Source of the DNA: Pseudoalteromonas luteoviolacea B = ATCC 29581
GTDB taxonomy: Bacteria > Pseudomonadota > Gammaproteobacteria > Enterobacterales > Alteromonadaceae
NCBI GenBank assembly: GCA_000333235.1
Contig: CAPN01000051.1
Span: 1 to 64,000 of the forward strand
Reading direction: 5' to 3'
Length of the DNA stretch: 64,000 nucleotides
The translations under genes were made by a program, and so were the position numbers. Of the stretch, positions 59,419-64,000 are shown piece after piece (within the stretch, counting starts at the first letter, position 1; the number at the start of each line of letters is the position of its first letter). The notes under the pieces were generated by a model. That model did no database searches and had not been told where the DNA came from. It saw only the letters and a list, made by a program, of their open reading frames with translations.

Positions 59419-60110
59419 CATATCGATATTCTCTTCAATAAGAATTGGGTCGGGAGCTCATAAAATACACTAAGCAAAACCAGTCTTTCTTTACTACTTG
59501 ATAAAGCTTTTACGCCATGTATTTTTGCAAGGTGTTGCAAAATAATGGTTAGATTCTTTTCATGCGCAACAAAGCCAAATTGCTTTTGGGATTCAATGAG
59601 CGCAAGTGCAGCGCCAACTTCAACTACCGGTAAAGTGCCCAAAAAAGGGTGGTGGGCTAAATAAGTTTCGAAAGGGGTTAAGTGTTGGTGATTTTTTATC
59701 ACTAAGGCATTGGCTAGGACTTCGTTGCGCTCAAATAGCATCAAAGAACGAATAAAGTTAAAGGCCGGGCAATCATTTCGTTTATCAGCAAACATGAGAT
59801 GCAACACGGTGTTACCTTGCGGGTTTTGCAACGTTAATAATTGGTTTTTGCACAGAACTTCAAAGAAAAAACTAAACATATCTTGAGTCAATATTGAGCT
59901 CATAAAGCCTTGAGGCAAGGTTTGTTTGGTTAACAGCAAACACGCAAGTGATTGCATGTCACCATATCGTTCAGGGTCTTGGCTTTGCTGATAGAGCCAG
60001 TGTAAGACGTGTTGTCTTGCTTCGTTTTCGAGTGATGAAAAAGACGGATTTAAATCGGCAGGCGAGATAGTTTTTAATTGAGACAAGAAGGTAAGGGCTT
60101 GTTTGTGCAT
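59415..60110 (-). CDS. Uncharacterised protein with an ankyrin-like stretch
   Basis: A 231-residue cytoplasmic protein with helical content. The segment LLTLQNPQGNTVLHLMFADK matches the ankyrin repeat pattern (G-N-T-x-L-H) and a second HQHLTPFETYLAHHPF could be a degenerate one, so it may bind proteins. No catalytic motif is seen. Its 3' end overlaps the response regulator gene by 4 bp in tail-to-tail orientation. Confidence 0.55.
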   Translation of the reverse strand: MHKQALTFLSQLKTISPADLNPSFSSLENEARQHVLHWLYQQSQDPERYGDMQSLACLLLTKQTLPQGFMSSILTQDMFSFFFEVLCKNQLLTLQNPQGNTVLHLMFADKRNDCPAFNFIRSLMLFERNEVLANALVIKNHQHLTPFETYLAHHPFLGTLPVVEVGAALALIESQKQFGFVAHEKNLTIILQHLAKIHGVKALSSSKERLVLLSVFYELPTQFLLKRISIC

Positions 60111-60222
60111 TAAATGATAAGTACTTTTTTTGAATTCTATTCATTATGAGGCGCTTTTTAATGATTTCAACTTAACTTTTGGTTATGTTAAGAAATCGGA
60201 ACGCAGAATAAGAATACGCCTC

Positions 60223-61005
60223 ATGGAACCCAAAGACTTTGAAAAGCTCAACCTGAACGAGCAAGAAACCCAAGAGATTATTACCCCTTACGCTTTTAAA
60301 ATTCATAAACCGTTGCTAGGACTGGCGCTCGCCAAACCTTCTCAACGCGGCTTTGCCTTGTTAATTGATGTTTGTATTCTATTACTACTATCCGAATTTG
60401 CAGAAGAATATCTATGGTTCTTGGTTGCATATGGTTTCTTTATGGCTCAGCGCAAAGGGTTGTCAAAGAGGATCGAATGGCTGTGGCGAGGTCCGGCAAA
60501 AGTCGTTTGTGTGTTAGTGATGCTGTTCGCAGCTTTAACCATTTTTGCTGAGTGGTTAGATAAAACAACCCCATCAGAGCGGGATACACAAACGGTTGTT
60601 GCCTCAATTGGGATAGAAACGCCAAGTATAAAGCGAGAAGATAGCTCAATATTGTCCGATGGAGTTGAACGAACGAAAGATCTCATCGGTAATTTTGGTA
60701 ATGGACTTGCTTGGGCTGCTTATTTTTCATTGTTTATGTTTTTATGGAATGGTCAAACTCCTGGAAAACGTCTGGTCGGTATACGGGTCGTCAATTTGAA
60801 TGGAAAACCCTTGTCGCTGGTGGATTGTTTTGGTCGATATGGTGGATATGCAGCTGGTTTAGCAACGGGGTTTCTTGGTTTTCTACAGGTATATTGGGAT
60901 CCCAATCGTCAAGCGATTCAAGATAAAATTTCAAATACTGTCGTGATCAAAAGATCAGAAAGACCTATCGAGCTAGGTCATATTCACGATGAGCTTAAAC
61001 GTTAG
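60223..61005 (+). CDS. RDD-family membrane protein
   Basis: A 260-residue protein. The RDD domain begins with the family motif (PSQRGFALLIDVCILLLLSE, Arg-x-x-Ala-x-x-x-Asp) and has further membrane segments and the second signature GQTPGKRLVGIRVVNLNGKP. A hydrophilic loop (TPSIKREDSSILSDGVERTK) interrupts the membrane part. The start at 60223 fits the family N-terminus; frames open upstream from a TTG are less likely. Function unknown; some RDD proteins act as Na+(Li+)/H+ antiporters or decrease ion toxicity. Confidence 0.8.
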   Translation: MEPKDFEKLNLNEQETQEIITPYAFKIHKPLLGLALAKPSQRGFALLIDVCILLLLSEFAEEYLWFLVAYGFFMAQRKGLSKRIEWLWRGPAKVVCVLVMLFAALTIFAEWLDKTTPSERDTQTVVASIGIETPSIKREDSSILSDGVERTKDLIGNFGNGLAWAAYFSLFMFLWNGQTPGKRLVGIRVVNLNGKPLSLVDCFGRYGGYAAGLATGFLGFLQVYWDPNRQAIQDKISNTVVIKRSERPIELGHIHDELKR

Positions 61006-61038
61006 AGGGTTCAAACCAAAGCTAGTTCATGCTCCGTA

Positions 61039-61065
61039 TTCAGCGCAACAGGTGAAGGCGCTGAA
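61039..61065. terminator. Hairpin between the RDD gene and ydbL
   Basis: TTCAGCGC (61039-61046) pairs with GCGCTGAA (61058-61065), an 8-bp GC-rich stem with an 11-nt loop between convergent genes. There is no T-run on either side, so it is at best a weak terminator. Confidence 0.4.
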
Positions 61066-61095
61066 ACACGGTTCTTGACTTGAATATCTCGGATA

Positions 61096-61431
61096 TTACT
61101 TTTTCACCCACGTGCCATCTGCGTGCTCAATTAAATGGCCAGGTGCAGTACGCTCTAAATTTTTAAGTCCCGCGCGTCCTTCAACTTGCTCTAAGGTTAG
61201 ATCATTACGATCGGCAATGTCTTGATATGCGGATTGACGCTTGGTGTTTACATCCAGAACGAGCGCTTCTGTTGGTTGCGATGACACTACAACCCCTAAA
61301 TAGCCATTTCGTTTTTCACCGACTAACAACTGATCTTTAGCTTCTTGTAGTGTGAGTGAAAGGGCGCTTGCTGAAAACGCCAATGCAGCCATAAGTAATG
61401 TGGACTTTTTCAATAAATTTAACGTGCTCAT
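61096..61431 (-). CDS. ydbL: YdbL-family (DUF1318) periplasmic protein
   Basis: A 111-residue exported protein; the ATG at 61431 gives a signal peptide (ending FSASALS), while the longer frame upstream has no signal at its start. The DUF1318 signature is seen: LQEAKDQLLVGEKRNGYLGV and QAYQDIADRN-like SAYQDIADRNDLTLEQVEGR. In E. coli the ydbH-ynbE-ydbL operon supports phospholipid movement to the outer membrane. It follows ynbE by 10 bp. Confidence 0.9.
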   Translation of the reverse strand: MSTLNLLKKSTLLMAALAFSASALSLTLQEAKDQLLVGEKRNGYLGVVVSSQPTEALVLDVNTKRQSAYQDIADRNDLTLEQVEGRAGLKNLERTAPGHLIEHADGTWVKK

Positions 61432-61441
61432 TGTGATTTCC

Positions 61442-61624
61442 TTAGAATAATGATTCATCTTCAGCAAATAACGCATCCAATTCTTTGTCGACTTTGACGC
61501 GAATTTCATGATCAATTTTTAAATTCATATTAATAGTGATGGGCTCTTTTGCTGCAACCTCTATGCGGTGAGTACAGCCGCTAAGAATAAAGCCAAGTAA
61601 GATGGCTGTGATGATCGGTTTCAT
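61442..61624 (-). CDS. ynbE: YnbE-family lipoprotein
   Basis: A 60-residue lipoprotein: signal with lipobox (MKPIITAILLGFILSGC, Cys17), then THRIEVAAKEPITINMNLKI, the YnbE core. YnbE is an outer-membrane lipoprotein that binds YdbH, and together they are thought to bridge the periplasm for lipid transport. The start overlaps the ydbH stop by one base (TAATG). Confidence 0.9.
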   Translation of the reverse strand: MKPIITAILLGFILSGCTHRIEVAAKEPITINMNLKIDHEIRVKVDKELDALFAEDESLF

Positions 61625-64000
61625 TAGCGCTCCTTAACCAGTTTGCGCGTTTTAGGTTCGAATTGCTTTATGAGGCGTTGTTCCAATTGACTGGCTAATT
61701 GCAGCGATTTGATCAAGCCTGGCAAATCGTATGTTAAATTCAAATTAAAATTCACGTCGTTATCAAGATCAGGGTTATAGCCTAATATCTTTGTGTTTAA
61801 GTTCATATGCCCTGAAGTGCCCATACTCACATCGGCTTTCAAGGTGTGGTATTGCAAATTTTCAAGTGCGTCAAAAGCGAGTTTTAAGTTGCTTTGCTGG
61901 CTTTTCATGCTTGCAATACCAGGATTATTTTTGACTTGGATGATTCCTGGTCCATCATTAGACAGCGCGCCCTCTTTGATTTCTACGCTCATTTTATTGC
62001 CACTGCGTTGTAAATACATGGGCAGTGCCCCCGATAGAGAACCTTCAACCACAATCCCTTCAGAAGTTTGCAATGCTAATAGTTGTTTAAGGCTTATTTG
62101 CTCCACACCAATATTCACTTGTTGGGCATCATTGATTGGCCAAGTCATCGTATCGACGGTCACAATCCCACCGAGTGCACGTGTCTTTAAATTGTGCAAG
62201 TTCAGCGTGAATAGCGGCTGAACTTTATCAAATTGATAAGAAAACTGGGCTTGACTTGCAATCGATTTTAACGGTTTCTCTTTAAGTGCGCTTTTAATGT
62301 GTAAGTTAGTTTCACTCGGCAATGTACTTATCCATGCATTGCCATCAAACGAGAATTCGCTAGTTAAGTTTAATTCAGTCCAAGGTGATTCTTGATATTG
62401 ACCAGTAAGGTTGCGGATTTCGATGGAGAGTTTGCTGCCCACCGCAGGGATGGATGAGAATTTTGTTTTGGGTATATTCACTGCTATTTTTGCGCTTCCC
62501 GATTTGAGTTTAAGTGGTTTTAATGAAGCTAAATCTAGCGCATTTAGCCACTTAGGTAAGTCTAGATCTTCACTGCTCAGTTGAGTTGTAAAATACTCTG
62601 ACGTTGTGGCTAACGTACCACTTAGTAGCGTGCTGTTTTGATGTGATAAAGCAAAGTGCGAGTTCACATTGTCGAATGAACCTTTACTTGAAGTGGTGAG
62701 GTGAAATGAGGTCGGCTTTTTCAGCAGCTTATGGTTAAGTGCGCCTGATGCTTTTGTATTAACTGAAATGGTGGGTATTTGATTTGTTTTAGTTGAAACT
62801 AAACCCTCAGTTATCAAATTGAATTGGGAAAGTAAGGTTGGGTTTTCGGGAAAGGCAATTTGCGTAGCCTCAATATGCGCTTTCTCCCATTCAATCATTT
62901 GTGTCTCGGGATCCGTTTTACCTCTTAAATTACTACTCATTCGGATGTTATTAATCGCAACAATCTCTTGGTGTGCGTTTTCAAACTCTATGGAATGAGC
63001 ATGGAATTGCGCATTTAGTAATTTAAAAACGTTCATTTCATCGCCTAAGGTCAACTCTAAAGCGGACGAGAGGGTAAAATCTTGAACGATAAATTTTGAA
63101 TTATTAGCGCTTATGTGATCAAAATGTTTGCTCTGTAACTCAATTCTTTTGCTCGATAGCTGTGTTTTTGAACCTTGTTTTTTCAAAGAAAAGTCCGCAT
63201 TGATTGCAATAGGAGTCTTAAGCTGTGGAAAAACGGAAACAAGCTGCAAATTGTGTTTGAATGATCCGCTCACTGCGAACTGATCTAGATCCGCATCTAG
63301 GGAAAGTTGCGATAAGTTAAGGACCATTTCACGTGAACTCACTTGAAGTTGTTCTAGTGTAAATGCATTTTCCGACAAGGTAAAATCCAGCTTACCCCGG
63401 GGAAGGAGTGTGAAGGTACCTAATGGATTATCGTTTAAAATGTTGGTCAACGTTGTTTTTGCTTTAGGGTCTATCGAGTTCACAAAAGAGAGCAGCTGGG
63501 CATTATTGAATTGCGCCTCTAGTGAGGTATGATCAGCGAAAAGAACGGATACCATTTGATTACGCCAATCGATGTCCATGTCGAGTTGACTAGAGAGATT
63601 AAGCGGTTCATCGAGGTAGTTTAAACCCAACTCCAGTTTTTCAGTTGCAATTGTTACCTTGATATTATCGTGTACCCAACTTGCATTTACGTTTACTATT
63701 CCTTCGAGTTGTCTAATGACATCAAGGCGAGTATTTTCACCTAAGACCTTTTTTAGCTCTTGTAAAAACGGTTCAGTATTCAGTTTGCTAGAGAGCTTAA
63801 TGTCGTTTGCAGTGACAGTGGCGTGTGCCGATAAATATGGTGGACTTTGATTATCTTTCTGAATGGTTACAGTAAATTGTTTTAAATGCTTTTCATTCGA
63901 TAGACTCACTCGATAAGTTGCGGATGATTGAGGTAGGGCAACTTCGATAGCTTCTACGTTAATTGGGATATCGAACGACGTCGCGGTGAGTAGCTTAAAC
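61624..64000 (-). CDS. ydbH: YdbH-family (AsmA-like) intermembrane phospholipid transport protein, 5' end cut by window
   Basis: The frame stays open to the right edge; an internal GTG at 63909 is not the start since coding-like sequence (FDIPINVEAIEVALPQSSAT) continues beyond it. About 790 residues are visible. It has the repeated beta-strand pattern of AsmA-like proteins and the conserved C-terminal block with GALSNDGPGIIQVKN, then HTLKADVSMGTSGHMNLNTK, and YDLPGLIKSLQLASQLEQRL. YdbH acts in the inner membrane and periplasm with YnbE and YdbL. The C-terminal part is complete and ends with VKER. Confidence 0.9.
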   Translation of the reverse strand, partial: FKLLTATSFDIPINVEAIEVALPQSSATYRVSLSNEKHLKQFTVTIQKDNQSPPYLSAHATVTANDIKLSSKLNTEPFLQELKKVLGENTRLDVIRQLEGIVNVNASWVHDNIKVTIATEKLELGLNYLDEPLNLSSQLDMDIDWRNQMVSVLFADHTSLEAQFNNAQLLSFVNSIDPKAKTTLTNILNDNPLGTFTLLPRGKLDFTLSENAFTLEQLQVSSREMVLNLSQLSLDADLDQFAVSGSFKHNLQLVSVFPQLKTPIAINADFSLKKQGSKTQLSSKRIELQSKHFDHISANNSKFIVQDFTLSSALELTLGDEMNVFKLLNAQFHAHSIEFENAHQEIVAINNIRMSSNLRGKTDPETQMIEWEKAHIEATQIAFPENPTLLSQFNLITEGLVSTKTNQIPTISVNTKASGALNHKLLKKPTSFHLTTSSKGSFDNVNSHFALSHQNSTLLSGTLATTSEYFTTQLSSEDLDLPKWLNALDLASLKPLKLKSGSAKIAVNIPKTKFSSIPAVGSKLSIEIRNLTGQYQESPWTELNLTSEFSFDGNAWISTLPSETNLHIKSALKEKPLKSIASQAQFSYQFDKVQPLFTLNLHNLKTRALGGIVTVDTMTWPINDAQQVNIGVEQISLKQLLALQTSEGIVVEGSLSGALPMYLQRSGNKMSVEIKEGALSNDGPGIIQVKNNPGIASMKSQQSNLKLAFDALENLQYHTLKADVSMGTSGHMNLNTKILGYNPDLDNDVNFNLNLTYDLPGLIKSLQLASQLEQRLIKQFEPKTRKLVKER

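Noticed and set aside
61793-62221. Plus-strand open frame of 142 codons
   Set aside because: It is antisense to ydbH and shows no protein family features.

Overview
The window is a low-GC gammaproteobacterial chromosome segment. The gene set suggests a marine member of the Alteromonadales, Pseudoalteromonas-like: a Vibrio/Shewanella-style TonB2 energy cluster, AstB, AcpH, the OsmC-YcaO fusion, the YdbH-YnbE-YdbL set, a BLUF photoreceptor and many short palindromic intergenic repeats. The genus is an inference from gene content and was not tested by a search. No rRNA, tRNA or CRISPR array was seen.

Layout. 1-780: remnant of an IS3-family insertion sequence, cut by the window edge. 0.8-5.9 kb: a minus-strand redox/electrophile-stress run (LtrA-like membrane protein, AhpD-like protein broken by an amber codon, DsbA-like protein, cupin, peroxiredoxin-like protein, MdaB-like quinone reductase) divergent from an HxlR-type regulator, then acpH. 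6-9.6 kb: a miniature inverted-repeat element fused to a membrane-protein fragment, a LysR regulator divergent from cytochrome b561 and YceI, and a GNAT gene split by an ochre codon. 9.6-20.6 kb: a periplasmic binding protein plus chemoreceptor pair, an XRE protein, a second binding protein, a MerB-fold protein without the usual Asp, PhzF, a large lipoprotein made of tandem DUF5666 units, MarC and a DUF389 protein. 20.7-28.4 kb: astB, a GAF histidine kinase, and a TonB-dependent receptor followed by two phosphatases behind a terminator. 29-38.7 kb: OsmC-YcaO fusion, a GGDEF/EAL protein coupled to a CheB-CheR-PAS protein, a TPR protein, a SpoU methyltransferase and BLUF.

39-44 kb: a complete TonB2-type operon (DUF3450, TtpC, ExbB, ExbD, TonB, TPR) behind a Fur-box-like site, so probably iron-regulated energising of outer-membrane receptors. 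45.4-53.7 kb is the most interesting region: an eight-gene co-directional operon encoding a secreted Cys-containing protein, a lipoprotein, a membrane-anchored helical-repeat protein, a PEGA/formylglycine-generating-enzyme-fold membrane protein without the catalytic cysteines, a 37-residue membrane peptide, a MotA/TolQ/ExbB channel protein, and two proteins that join an ExbD-like transmembrane helix (with its Asp) to a coiled coil and a von Willebrand A domain. I infer a proton-driven envelope machine in which VWA domains replace the usual ExbD/MotB periplasmic domain. I do not recognise it as a described system.

53.8-64 kb: DUF1579 protein, UbiA-type prenyltransferase, di-haem cytochrome c peroxidase followed by a BaeSR-like two-component pair, an ankyrin-like protein, an RDD protein, and the ydbH-ynbE-ydbL envelope lipid-transport operon running off the right edge.
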